Shown: positions 33,442-41,619 of the stretch, piece by piece
Layout: every line of letters starts with the position of its first letter
Position numbering within the stretch: the stretch's first letter is position 1
From: Hungatella hathewayi WAL-18680
Lineage (GTDB): Bacteria; Bacillota; Clostridia; Lachnospirales; Lachnospiraceae
NCBI RefSeq assembly: GCF_000235505.1
Contig: NZ_JH379027.1
Location: 623,617-682,751 of the forward strand
DNA: 59,135 bases
Reading direction: 5' to 3'
Position numbers and translations under genes: made by a program
Notes under the pieces: model-generated
What the model was told of the DNA's origin: nothing
What the model saw: the letters and a program-made list of their open reading frames with translations, nothing else
Databases searched by the model: none

Positions 33442-34134
33442 ATGAGAACAATGAGGGAAGCAATATTGTTAACGGCGGCGATAGGGATGACAGTGACAGG
33501 AAGCATGTCGTCCTATGCGGTGACAGAGGCGGCGGCAACGGCAGTGAGTTATACGGAAACAAATCTCGCAGATGGGGGAGGAGCCGATTCTGTCATCACC
33601 GGGCATATCAAAATAACCAACATCAGTGTGAAAGTTCCGATTGCATCAAGTTTCGACATCGACCCCAACGTGAAAATAAAGGCCAACGATTCCGCGACAA
33701 CCCAGATGGGAGGGCAGGCGGATAACTATACCATTACCAATCTGTCGACCGTACCGCTGGAGATTTCCATCACGGCAGTAGCTCCGGGAGTGGGAGTGAA
33801 TCTGGTAGATACGGTTAGTGACCTTGGCAGTGCAGACAAAAATGTTCTTTTTGCAATCCGTGAAGCCAAGGAAACACCGCCAACTCTGCCGGGTACAAAA
33901 AATAATAAGATATGGATGAACAAAACAGATATAAAAAAGGAAGCGCCTTATTATGTAAAGGGCGATAAGGCATACACCATCGAGGCAGCAGATACATCAG
34001 CGACACCTAACGAAGAGACAAGAACGGATGTCCTGAAGATGAAAGTCTATGCGGCAACAACACGTGGCTGGAAATCAGGGAATAGTTTCACCATTACCCC
34101 AACCTTCACGGTATCCCTGCAGACAGAAGCATAG
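33442..34134 (+). CDS. Secreted subunit-like protein 2
   Basis: This 230-residue secreted protein has a signal peptide in residues 1-26 (AILLTAAIGMTVTGSMSSYA, probable cleavage after YA). The mature domain has GHIKITNISVKVPIASSFDID, YTITNLSTVPLEISITAV and a closing SFTITPTFTVSLQ strand. It is a paralogue of the preceding gene and shares the VKVP and N-L-S-x-V-P blocks with the C-terminal domain of the giant protein. AGGAGGAAAAGAAG precedes the ATG. It is likely the most abundant secreted product of the operon, judging from its ribosome binding site; this is a guess. Confidence 0.77.
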   Translation: MRTMREAILLTAAIGMTVTGSMSSYAVTEAAATAVSYTETNLADGGGADSVITGHIKITNISVKVPIASSFDIDPNVKIKANDSATTQMGGQADNYTITNLSTVPLEISITAVAPGVGVNLVDTVSDLGSADKNVLFAIREAKETPPTLPGTKNNKIWMNKTDIKKEAPYYVKGDKAYTIEAADTSATPNEETRTDVLKMKVYAATTRGWKSGNSFTITPTFTVSLQTEA

Positions 34135-34185
34135 ACGTCGTAATCAGCCGATAAAAAATAGAACAAAGAAAAAGGAGGCCCCAAT

Positions 34186-34380
34186 ATGACAACCAGAATC
34201 CCATGCACCCCATTCGGCAAGAAAATGAAAATCGCAATGGTAGAACAGGACATCCCCCAGCAGGAGCTGGCGAAACGCCTCGGCATCGCCAACTCCACCG
34301 TCAGCGACATCATTTACGGCCGCAACCAGTGTGAGCGCACCAAGGAACGTATCGCAGAAACTCTCGGAATCAAAGGATAG
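34186..34380 (+). CDS. Small XRE-family helix-turn-helix regulator
   Basis: This 64-residue protein consists of a single Cro/C1-type helix-turn-helix: QQELAKRLGIANSTVSDIIYG with a typical QxELA-x8-ST(V)S-x-I pattern, flanked by basic residues. AAAGGAGGCCCC lies ahead of the ATG. It lies 51 bp after the last subunit gene, in the same direction, and no separate promoter was found, so it probably belongs to the phase-variable operon and could feed back on it or regulate surface genes elsewhere. Confidence 0.85.
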   Translation: MTTRIPCTPFGKKMKIAMVEQDIPQQELAKRLGIANSTVSDIIYGRNQCERTKERIAETLGIKG

Positions 34381-34413
34381 ACGGACCGATAACTGCCGAA
34401 ACCACACCCACAC

Positions 34414-34442
34414 TTGACAAAGCCCTCAAAATGCCGTAAAAT
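34414..34442 (+). promoter_or_regulatory. Sigma-A promoter of the T-box leader
   Basis: TTGACA at 34414-34419, a 17-nt spacer and TAAAAT at 34437-34442, located about 30 bp before the first T-box stem. Confidence 0.82.
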
Positions 34443-34469
34443 CAACAATACGCAAGTAAATTTGAATCA

Positions 34470-34722
34470 TGAACAGGCGAAGAAGAGGACTATTAAGCGG
34501 ACATACACGCAGAGAGGGAATCATTAGGTGTGAGATTCCTGTGTCACTGGAGGCCCAACCTGCCTTGGAGCCCTGTATGAAAATACAGCGTGAATCCGGC
34601 GTTAACGGGTGAAAAGAGAGTGTTCTGGCAACAGACACTAATTAGGGTGGTACCGCCGATAGCAAACGAGTGTGAGCTGTTCGGTCCCTTGTCACATGGA
34701 CAGGGGACTGAGCGGCTTTTTT
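34470..34722 (+). ncRNA. T-box riboswitch leader (probably proline-specific)
   Basis: The diagnostic T-box sequence AGGGTGGTACCGCC is at 34644-34657. Upstream is a stem I region with the GAAGAAGAGGAC kink-turn part and the apical AGAGAGGGAATC/AGGTGTGAGATTCC parts, then GGCGTTAACGGGTGAAAAGAGAG typical of stem III. Downstream, 34675-34717 form the competing terminator, followed by T6. Uncharged tRNA pairing allows read-through. A CCT proline triplet at 34563-34565 is a tentative specifier. proS, the expected target, lies about 1 kb downstream behind three other genes. Confidence 0.93.
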
Positions 34723-34775
34723 GTATATCAGAATTGAATTTAACAATGGGCTTAAGGAGCTTAGAAAGGAGAACA

Positions 34776-35255
34776 ATGAAGTTATATCATGGGAGTAATG
34801 TAATAGTAGAGAAACCGATTATAAAAGATAATCTCAGAGCATTAGATTTTGGTGCGGGCTTTTATCTGACAACGAGTGAAGCGCAGGCAGTTCGATGGGC
34901 AAAGTCAGTTGTGAGGAGAAGAAAAATTGGTCAACCAATTGTCAATGTATATCATTTTGAAGACGAAATGCAAACGGGTTTAAAAATTCAGCATTTTAAA
35001 GACGCAGATGGTGACTGGCTGGATTTTGTTGTGGCTAATAGAAAACGCAAATCACTGATAGAAAAATATGATTTAGTGATTGGTCCGGTTGCCAACGACT
35101 CTACACTTGATGTAATTAATGACTACATGCGTGGCCGATTTTCAAAAGAAATAGCGGTTCAATTACTGATGCCGCAGAATCTGACAGACCAATATGCTTT
35201 CTTGACAGAAGAAGCATTACTGCTTTTGAAATTTGAAGGGAGCGATATCGTATGA
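34776..35255 (+). CDS. DUF3990 protein, ADP-ribosyltransferase-like, possible toxin
   Basis: This 159-residue protein begins MKLYHGSN, followed by [20 protein letters not shown]. The YHGS and GxGFYLTT pattern is typical of DUF3990 and resembles the His and Tyr blocks of the ADP-ribosyltransferase fold. The chosen ATG has AAAGGAG 4 nt upstream; the open frame further upstream runs through the T-box and is rejected. It overlaps the next gene by 4 bp. Base composition is visibly more AT-rich than proS and the surface operon. Toxin activity is inference from family and from pairing with small DUF3791 genes. Confidence 0.82.
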   Translation: MKLYHGSNVIVEKPIIKDNLRALDFGAGFYLTTSEAQAVRWAKSVVRRRKIGQPIVNVYHFEDEMQTGLKIQHFKDADGDWLDFVVANRKRKSLIEKYDLVIGPVANDSTLDVINDYMRGRFSKEIAVQLLMPQNLTDQYAFLTEEALLLLKFEGSDIV

Positions 35256-35494
35256 GAGTAACAGCGGAGAGAATGGCGTTTTATGATGAATATGTAGGAA
35301 AACTCATATCTGAAAAATATGCGTTGCCTGAAAAAGCGGCGATAAAATCTTTTTTGCTGTCAGAAACATACAAAATGCTTATGGATACAGAGACGGAGCT
35401 CTATAAGGTGAGTCCCTATATATTGTTTGATATGTGGGAAAATGAAAAGATAACAGGAGAGCCTGGAAATTCACAATATATTAGGGAGGACTGA
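35252..35494 (+). CDS. DUF3791-like small protein (possible antitoxin partner)
   Basis: This 80-residue, mostly helical protein contains [30 protein letters not shown] and [17 protein letters not shown]. It resembles the small DUF3791/DUF3990-associated family. Its ATG overlaps the stop of the DUF3990 gene (ATGA), so it is translationally coupled. No DNA-binding motif is visible. A partner or antitoxin role is inferred from the conserved pairing of such genes. Confidence 0.65.
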   Translation: MRVTAERMAFYDEYVGKLISEKYALPEKAAIKSFLLSETYKMLMDTETELYKVSPYILFDMWENEKITGEPGNSQYIRED

Positions 35495-35497
35495 GCC

Positions 35498-35707
35498 ATG
35501 AGTAAAGAAAGTGATTTTTTTGTATATTTACTTGAACAGTATGCAGTTTATAAAAAGACAACGGCCGATGAAGTATTAAAAATACTGGAAGAAAAGAATT
35601 TAACTGATTTTGTGTATGACATGTATGATGTATATCACACAGAGACATTAGATAATGCCTTTATGGATTTGGACAGTCTTATTGAAACAGGCAAACCGGC
35701 TTGGTAA
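35498..35707 (+). CDS. DUF3791 family small protein
   Basis: This 69-residue helical protein has FFVYLLEQYAVYKKTTADEVL followed by LTDFVYDMYDVYHTETLDNAF and DLDSLI, the DUF3791 pattern (F-x3-LE-x-YA ... YH-E). It starts 3 bp after the preceding stop codon, with AGGGAGGACTGAGCC ahead of the ATG. DUF3791 genes commonly lie beside DUF3990 genes. It is the last gene of the AT-rich module before proS. Confidence 0.78.
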   Translation: MSKESDFFVYLLEQYAVYKKTTADEVLKILEEKNLTDFVYDMYDVYHTETLDNAFMDLDSLIETGKPAW

Positions 35708-35727
35708 TTAATTACGTATTTTGCGTT

Positions 35728-35756
35728 TTGTAAACGTCTAAATAGATTTCTATATA
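35728..35756 (+). promoter_or_regulatory. Candidate internal promoter just before proS
   Basis: TTGTAA at 35728-35733, a 17-nt spacer and TATATA at 35751-35756. Transcription would begin about 10 nt before the start codon, almost within the ribosome binding site, so this is a weak candidate. Confidence 0.35.
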
Positions 35757-35772
35757 AGAGAGGAGAACTGTC

Positions 35773-37206
35773 ATGGCGAATGACAAGAAATTAGTGGAGG
35801 CAATCACATCTATGGATGTGGATTTTGCCCAGTGGTACACCGATGTGGTGAAAAAAGCAGAATTAATCGATTATTCCAGCGTAAAAGGCTGTATGGTAAT
35901 CAAACCGGCAGGCTATGCGATCTGGGAGAATATTCAGAAGGAACTGGACAGAAGATTTAAAGAGACCGGCGTGGAAAATGTATACATGCCCATGTTTATC
36001 CCGGAGAGCCTGCTTCAGAAGGAGAAGGACCATGTGGAGGGATTTGCACCGGAGGTTGCCTGGGTGACCCACGGTGGACTGGAGCCCCTTCAGGAGAGAA
36101 TGTGTGTGAGACCGACCTCCGAGACACTGTTCTGCGATTTTTACGCACGCGATATCCAGTCACACAGGGATTTACCCAAATTATACAACCAGTGGTGCTC
36201 CGTTGTGCGCTGGGAGAAGACCACCAGACCCTTCCTCCGCTCCAGAGAGTTCTTATGGCAGGAGGGCCACACCGCCCACGCTACCGCCGAGGAAGCAGAG
36301 GAGAGAACCGAGATGATGCTGAACCTGTATGCCGACTTCTGTGAAGAGGTTCTGGCCATGCCGGTTATCCGCGGAAGAAAGACTGACAAAGAGAAGTTTG
36401 CCGGCGCGGAAGCTACCTATACCATAGAAGCCCTGATGCATGACGGCAAAGCCCTCCAGTCAGGAACCAGCCACAATTTCGGTGACGGATTCGCGAAAGC
36501 ATTTGATATCCAGTATACGGACAAGGACAACACCTTAAAATATGTCCATCAGACCTCCTGGGGTATGACCACCCGTCTGATTGGTGCCATCATCATGGTG
36601 CACGGCGATGACAACGGCCTGGTTCTGCCGCCAAGAATTGCACCGACCCAGGTGATTGTCATCCCTATCCAGCAGCGCAAAGAGGGCGTGATGGAGAAAG
36701 CCATGGAGTTGAAGGAGACATTGTCAAACTTCCGCGTGAAGGTGGACGATTCCGACAAGAGTCCGGGCTGGAAGTTCAGCGAGTGCGAGATGCGCGGGAT
36801 TCCGCTGCGTGTGGAAATCGGGCCGAAGGATATCGAGGCCGGCCAGGCCGTTCTGGTGCGCCGCGATACCCACGAGAAGATAACCGTAGCCCTGGAGGAG
36901 CTGGAGTCCAAAGTAGGCGAGCTGCTTGAGACGATTCAGAAGGAAATGTTTGAGCGCGCCAGAGCGCACCGGGATGCCCACACCTACGAGGCCGTAGACT
37001 TTGAGACCTTCCAGAAGACCGTGGAGGAGAAGCCAGGATTTGTAAAAGCCATGTGGTGCGGATGCCAGGAGTGCGAGGATAAGATTAAAGAACTGACAGG
37101 CGCCACCTCCCGCTGTATGCCATTCAAGCAGGAGAAGCTGGCAGATACCTGTATCTGTTGCGGCAAACCGGCCACGAAGATGGTATATTGGGGCCGCGCA
37201 TACTAA
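35773..37206 (+). CDS. proS: Prolyl-tRNA synthetase, archaeal/eukaryote-type
   Basis: This 477-residue class II aminoacyl-tRNA synthetase charges tRNA-Pro with proline. It is the short form without the bacterial editing insertion and with a C-terminal zinc-type domain. Visible parts are the start [19 protein letters not shown], motif 2 around [35 protein letters not shown], motif 3 [11 protein letters not shown], the anticodon-binding domain from about residue 285, and C-terminal cysteines (CGCQEC ... CICCGK). AGAGAGGAG precedes the ATG. Its expression is probably governed by the T-box at 34470-34722, through the three intervening genes. Confidence 0.97.
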   Translation: MANDKKLVEAITSMDVDFAQWYTDVVKKAELIDYSSVKGCMVIKPAGYAIWENIQKELDRRFKETGVENVYMPMFIPESLLQKEKDHVEGFAPEVAWVTHGGLEPLQERMCVRPTSETLFCDFYARDIQSHRDLPKLYNQWCSVVRWEKTTRPFLRSREFLWQEGHTAHATAEEAEERTEMMLNLYADFCEEVLAMPVIRGRKTDKEKFAGAEATYTIEALMHDGKALQSGTSHNFGDGFAKAFDIQYTDKDNTLKYVHQTSWGMTTRLIGAIIMVHGDDNGLVLPPRIAPTQVIVIPIQQRKEGVMEKAMELKETLSNFRVKVDDSDKSPGWKFSECEMRGIPLRVEIGPKDIEAGQAVLVRRDTHEKITVALEELESKVGELLETIQKEMFERARAHRDAHTYEAVDFETFQKTVEEKPGFVKAMWCGCQECEDKIKELTGATSRCMPFKQEKLADTCICCGKPATKMVYWGRAY

Positions 37207-37261
37207 AAACGGCTGTGCTGACAAGCGAAAGGGCGCTTGCAAGCCCGTTAGAAGAGAGGAG

Positions 37262-38452
37262 ATGGAGCCATTGCAGATACCGGAGGCGGCGGAAGATATC
37301 ATCAGAAAACTAAATCAGGCCGGATTTGAGGCGTTTGTGGTGGGCGGCTGTGTCCGCGACACCCTGCTTGGACGCCAGCCGGAGGACTGGGATATCACCA
37401 CCTCCGCGAAACCGGAGCAGGTGAAAGCCATTTTCGGCAGAACCATCGACACCGGCATCCAGCATGGCACCGTCACCATCATGAGGGGAAAGGCCGGCTA
37501 TGAGGTCACAACCTACCGGATTGACGGGGAGTATGAGGACGGACGCCACCCTAAATCCGTGGAATTTACCTCCAACCTGATCGAAGACTTAAAACGCCGG
37601 GATTTCACCATCAACGCCATGGCATACAGCCACGAGGCGGGGCTGGTGGATGCCTTCGGCGGCATGGAGGATTTAAAGCAGAAGAAAATCCGTTGTGTGG
37701 GAAGCCCGAAAGAGCGGTTTACGGAGGATGCCCTGCGGATATTGCGGGCCGTCCGCTTCTCCGCCCAGCTGGGTTTTGAGATAGAGCCGGAGACGAAGAA
37801 GGCCATCACGGAGATTGCGCCAAACCTGATTCACGTCAGCAAAGAGAGAATCCAGGTGGAATTAAGCAAGCTCCTCCTCTCCGCCAACCCGGACTATATC
37901 CGTGAAATGTACGAGACCGGCATCAGCCCCTACGTCACCCCTGGTTTTGACCTGGTGCCTGGGGAGAGCATTTCCATAGACAGCAGTCTTCCGGCGGACA
38001 AATCCCTCCGGTGGTCGGCGTTCCTGCGGCTGACGGACGAAAAATCGGCCGTCCGGATTCTCAAAGATTTAAAGATGGACAACGACACCATTTCCAAAAC
38101 AGGAACGCTGGTGCGGTGGTGGAACCGGCCAATCCCGGCGGACAAAGCGGAGATTCGCCGCATCATGAGCCAGATGACGCCGGAGCTTTACGACAATCTG
38201 ATACTCCTGAAACAGTCCGTGGGCCTGGAGCAGCTGGAGGAAGTGGTCCGGCTGTCCGGGGAGATACGAATGGCCGGGGACTGCATCAGCCTAAAGACCA
38301 TGGCAGTCACCGGGAGAGACTTAATAGAAGCCGGCATGAAGCCAGGCCGGGAGCTGGGCGTCGTCTTAAACCACCTGTTCAACCAGGTGCTGGAGCACCC
38401 GGAATACAACACGAAAGAATACCTGCTGAAGGAGTTTGTAAACCGGCAGTAG
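37262..38452 (+). CDS. cca: CCA-adding tRNA nucleotidyltransferase / poly(A) polymerase family
   Basis: This is a class II nucleotidyltransferase of about 396 residues that adds or repairs the CCA end of tRNAs. It has the GGCVRDTLLG motif at about residues 28-37, the metal-binding DWD in PEDWDITT, the HGTVTI strand, RRDFTINAMAY and EDALRILRAVRFSAQLGFEIE, which are the head and neck signatures. The C-terminal body is divergent. The start is uncertain: GAGAGGAG lies directly against the ATG at 37262 and 9 nt before the TTG at 37271, and the TTG fits better. It lies 55 bp after proS, probably in the same transcript. Confidence 0.93.
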   Translation: MEPLQIPEAAEDIIRKLNQAGFEAFVVGGCVRDTLLGRQPEDWDITTSAKPEQVKAIFGRTIDTGIQHGTVTIMRGKAGYEVTTYRIDGEYEDGRHPKSVEFTSNLIEDLKRRDFTINAMAYSHEAGLVDAFGGMEDLKQKKIRCVGSPKERFTEDALRILRAVRFSAQLGFEIEPETKKAITEIAPNLIHVSKERIQVELSKLLLSANPDYIREMYETGISPYVTPGFDLVPGESISIDSSLPADKSLRWSAFLRLTDEKSAVRILKDLKMDNDTISKTGTLVRWWNRPIPADKAEIRRIMSQMTPELYDNLILLKQSVGLEQLEEVVRLSGEIRMAGDCISLKTMAVTGRDLIEAGMKPGRELGVVLNHLFNQVLEHPEYNTKEYLLKEFVNRQ

Positions 38453-38469
38453 AATAGAAGAACCCTCAG

Positions 38470-38497
38470 GGACCGGGCGCATTGCCTGGTCCTTTTT
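38470..38497 (+). terminator. Terminator after cca
   Basis: GGACCGGGC at 38470-38478 pairs with GCCTGGTCC at 38484-38492 (one G-T pair), followed by T5. Confidence 0.82.
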
Positions 38498-38593
38498 GAC
38501 TCTTTCCCCCGTGTCCGAAGATTCCTGCATATTCCGGAAGCCTGACACATACCCTAGAAGTAGCTAGTAATCAGGGCGTTTGGAGGGGTGGAT

Positions 38594-39571
38594 GTGAACG
38601 AGAAGTATGTAGAGGCTTTGCCACAGTATGACCTGGAAGTCGGGAATGTCAGAAAGGGACGCAGCGGGTGGCTCTGTGAGACCGGCCAGGGCATCAAGCT
38701 GTTGAAAGAGTATAGAGGAACCATGAAACGTCTCGAATTTGAGACCCAGGTATTAGGACAGGTCAGGGAAGCCGGCAGCGTCCAGGTGGATGCGTACATC
38801 CGCACCAGTCAGGGGGAGCTCATATCCCTGGCTGAAGATGGGACCAGATTTGTCATGAAGGACTGGTATCTGGATAGGGAATGCAATCTAAAAGATAGAG
38901 AAGAGATACTGGAGGCCGTCACCCAGATAGCCAGACTCCACAAAGTATTTCAGACCATCCCCGTGCAGGAGGAGTGGAATCTTGGCTCCATCATGGTCCA
39001 GCCCATAGACCAGGAGCTGGAACGCCACAACCGGGAATTGCAGCGGGCCCGTAACTATATCCGCGGCAAGCGGAAGAAGACCGAGTTTGAACTGTGCGTG
39101 ATTGGCAATTTTCAAATGTTCTATGAGCAGGCGCAGAGAGCGCAGGAAGGGCTGGAAGCTCTTTGGAAAGAAGAGGAAGCGTCCAGGGCTTTTTTATGTC
39201 ACGGGGATTTGGACCATCACCACGTGCTGATGGGAAACCGTTACGTTGCGATTATCGAGTACAATAAAATGCATCTGGGCAGCCAGATGACGGATTTGTA
39301 TCATTTTATGCGAAAAGTGATGGAGAAGCAGGACTGGAACCAGTCGCTGGGGCTCGATATGCTGAAAGCCTACGACAGAATTCTCCCTCTCGGCACCTGG
39401 GAGCGGAAATGTCTCTACTACCTGTTTTTATACCCGGAAAAATACTGGAAACAGATTAATTTCTACTTCAATGCCAACAAAGCCTGGATACCCGCCAGAA
39501 ATGTGGAGAAGCTGTGTCATCTGGAAGAGCAGATGGACAGCCGGAATCAGTTTTTGTCGAAAATTAAATAG
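38594..39571 (+). CDS. CotS-like spore coat protein kinase-fold family
   Basis: This is a protein of about 325 residues with a choline/aminoglycoside-kinase-like fold, as in CotS, CotI and YsxE. The phosphotransferase-type motif FLCHGDLDHHHVLMG lies near residue 205, followed by IIEYNKMHLGSQMTDLYHFMRK, in which the usual metal-binding DxD/DF is replaced by EYN, so activity may be reduced. N-terminal segments VGNVRKGRSGWLCET and GIKLLKEY are typical of CotS. The GTG at 38594 is chosen since GGAGG lies 7 nt upstream; an earlier GTG overlaps the ribosome binding site. It supports a spore-forming host. Confidence 0.85.
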   Translation: MNEKYVEALPQYDLEVGNVRKGRSGWLCETGQGIKLLKEYRGTMKRLEFETQVLGQVREAGSVQVDAYIRTSQGELISLAEDGTRFVMKDWYLDRECNLKDREEILEAVTQIARLHKVFQTIPVQEEWNLGSIMVQPIDQELERHNRELQRARNYIRGKRKKTEFELCVIGNFQMFYEQAQRAQEGLEALWKEEEASRAFLCHGDLDHHHVLMGNRYVAIIEYNKMHLGSQMTDLYHFMRKVMEKQDWNQSLGLDMLKAYDRILPLGTWERKCLYYLFLYPEKYWKQINFYFNANKAWIPARNVEKLCHLEEQMDSRNQFLSKIK

Positions 39572-39582
39572 GGGGTTTCCGC

Positions 39583-39611
39583 TTTATTTTTTGGGCCTGA
39601 TAAGGTATAAT
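39583..39611 (+). promoter_or_regulatory. Candidate promoter for the phosphosugar mutase
   Basis: TTTATT at 39583-39588, a 17-nt spacer and TATAAT at 39606-39611. The -10 is perfect and the -35 is weak. Confidence 0.55.
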
Positions 39612-39675
39612 GAGGAGAAGGGGACAGGACTTTCCAAAGTACTGGCCGAAAGAGACGGGAAGGGAGTAATTTTAT

Positions 39676-41412
39676 ATGAAAGATTACATGAAGATTTATG
39701 AAGAATGGCTGTCTAATCCATACTTCGATGAGGATGCGAAAGCGGAGCTTAGAGCCATTGCCGGAGATGAGAACGATATCAAAGAGCGTTTCTATATGGA
39801 TTTGGAATTCGGCACCGCCGGACTTCGCGGAATTATCGGCGCCGGCATTAACCGCATGAACATCTATGTAGTCCGCAGAGCGACCCAGGGTCTTGCCAAT
39901 TATATTATCAAACAGGGAGGCGCTTCCAAGGGAGTGGCCATCGCCTACGATTCCCGGCGTATGTCACCGGAGTTTGCCGATGAAGCGGCACGCACACTGG
40001 CGGCCAACGGCATTAAAGCATATAAGTTCGAATCCCTGAGACCGACTCCCGAATTGTCCTTCGCCGTGCGCGAGCTTGGCTGTATCGCCGGTATCAACGT
40101 GACGGCCAGCCACAACCCGCCGGAGTATAACGGCTACAAGGTATACTGGGAGGACGGCGCGCAGTTCACACCGCCACACGACAAGGGCGTGACCGAGGAA
40201 GTGCTTGCCATCGAGGATTTGTCCACGGTGAAGACCATGAGCGCCGAGGATGCCATGGCGGCAGGGTTATACGAGATTATTGGAGCAGAGATTGATGATA
40301 AATACATAGCCAACGTGAAGGCCCAGGTGGTAAACCAGGATGCCATCGACAAGATGCAGGACAGCATCAAGATTGTATACACACCTCTTCACGGCACCGG
40401 CAATCTTCCGGTGAGAAGAGCGTTGAAAGAAATTGGTTTTGAGCATGTTTATGTAGTACCGGAGCAGGAGCTTCCGGACGGCGAATTCCCGACCGTCAGC
40501 TACCCGAACCCGGAGGCGGAGGAAGCCTTCACTCTGGGCTTAAAGCTGGCCAAAGAAAAGGATGCCGACCTGGTACTGGCGACAGACCCGGATGCCGACC
40601 GTCTTGGCGTTTATGTGAAGGACACCAAGTCCGGCAGCTACATCCCGCTGACCGGCAACATGTCCGGCTCCCTGCTCTGTGAGTATGTGCTGAGCCAGAA
40701 GCAGGCCAAGGGCGAGATTCCGGCCGATGGACAGGTTATCAAATCCATCGTTACCACCAATTTGGTGGACGCCATCGCCAAAGGCTACAACACCGAGCTG
40801 GTGGAAGTGTTGACCGGATTTAAGTATATCGGACAGCAGATATTGAAGGAAGAGACCACCGGATACGGCAAGTACATGTTCGGTCTGGAGGAGAGCTACG
40901 GCTGTCTCATCGGCACCTATGCCCGTGACAAGGACGCGGTTTCCGCCAGCGTGGCGCTCTGCGAGGCGGCGGCTTACTATAAGACCAAGGACATGACCCT
41001 CTGGGATGCCATGGTAGCCATCTATGACAAGTACGGCTATTACAAGGATGCTGTGAAGGCAATCGGCTTAAAGGGAATTGAGGGGCTTGCCAAAATCCAG
41101 TCCATCATGGAGACACTGAGAAATGACGCTCCCAAGCAGGTGGGCGATTATACCGTGATTTCCGCCAGAGACTACAAGCTGGATACCATCAAGGACATGA
41201 AGACCGGCGAGGTGAAACCAACAGGACTTCCATCTTCCAACGTGTTATACTATGACATGAACGATGACGCATGGCTGTGTGTAAGACCATCCGGAACAGA
41301 GCCGAAGATTAAATTCTACTACGGCATCAAGGGCACGTCCCTGGAAGACGCCGACGCCAAATCAGCAGCACTTGGTGAGGCTGTGATGGCAATGGTTGAC
41401 AAAATGCTGTAA
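39676..41412 (+). CDS. Phospho-sugar mutase (phosphoglucomutase / phosphomannomutase)
   Basis: This 578-residue alpha-D-phosphohexomutase interconverts sugar-1- and sugar-6-phosphates, feeding glycolysis and cell-envelope sugar synthesis. All four domain signatures are present: the phosphoserine loop TASHNPPEYNGYK near residue 143, the metal loop DPDADRLG near 306, the sugar loop GLEESYG near 413, and the phosphate-binding RPSGTEPKIKFY near 535. The length matches clostridial PgcA-type enzymes. GGGAGTAATTTT precedes the ATG. It has its own promoter and a strong terminator, so it is monocistronic. Confidence 0.96.
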   Translation: MKDYMKIYEEWLSNPYFDEDAKAELRAIAGDENDIKERFYMDLEFGTAGLRGIIGAGINRMNIYVVRRATQGLANYIIKQGGASKGVAIAYDSRRMSPEFADEAARTLAANGIKAYKFESLRPTPELSFAVRELGCIAGINVTASHNPPEYNGYKVYWEDGAQFTPPHDKGVTEEVLAIEDLSTVKTMSAEDAMAAGLYEIIGAEIDDKYIANVKAQVVNQDAIDKMQDSIKIVYTPLHGTGNLPVRRALKEIGFEHVYVVPEQELPDGEFPTVSYPNPEAEEAFTLGLKLAKEKDADLVLATDPDADRLGVYVKDTKSGSYIPLTGNMSGSLLCEYVLSQKQAKGEIPADGQVIKSIVTTNLVDAIAKGYNTELVEVLTGFKYIGQQILKEETTGYGKYMFGLEESYGCLIGTYARDKDAVSASVALCEAAAYYKTKDMTLWDAMVAIYDKYGYYKDAVKAIGLKGIEGLAKIQSIMETLRNDAPKQVGDYTVISARDYKLDTIKDMKTGEVKPTGLPSSNVLYYDMNDDAWLCVRPSGTEPKIKFYYGIKGTSLEDADAKSAALGEAVMAMVDKML

Positions 41413-41432
41413 ATTGCAATCACATGATAAAT

Positions 41433-41480
41433 AAAGGCACCGTCCATCCCGCGTAAATTGCGGTGATGGACGGTGCCTTT
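41433..41480 (+). terminator. Terminator after the phosphosugar mutase
   Basis: AAAGGCACCGTCCATC at 41433-41448 pairs with GATGGACGGTGCCTTT at 41465-41480; the T-rich end completes it. The loop can form a further small stem (CCGC/GCGG). Confidence 0.92.
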
Positions 41481-41540
41481 GTGCATACTATATAAAAAAA
41501 GTAATAATATATAATAAAAGTTATTTACTATTTTTAAGAT

Positions 41541-41584
41541 TTGTGATACATCACAATGTAAACCAAAAACAGATGTGGTATAAT
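41541..41584 (+). promoter_or_regulatory. Promoter with CRP/FNR-like palindrome ahead of the MBL gene
   Basis: A perfect TATAAT is at 41579-41584 with a poor -35 (ATGTAA at 41556-41561, 17 nt). A 16-bp palindrome, TTGTGAT-AC-ATCACAA at 41541-41556, lies directly upstream, centred about 42 bp before the likely transcription start. That is the usual position of a class II CRP/FNR-type activator site. The regulator is not identified in this window. Confidence 0.55.
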
Positions 41585-41619
41585 CAATTATCATAATTAC
41601 AATAAAGGTGGGAGATACC

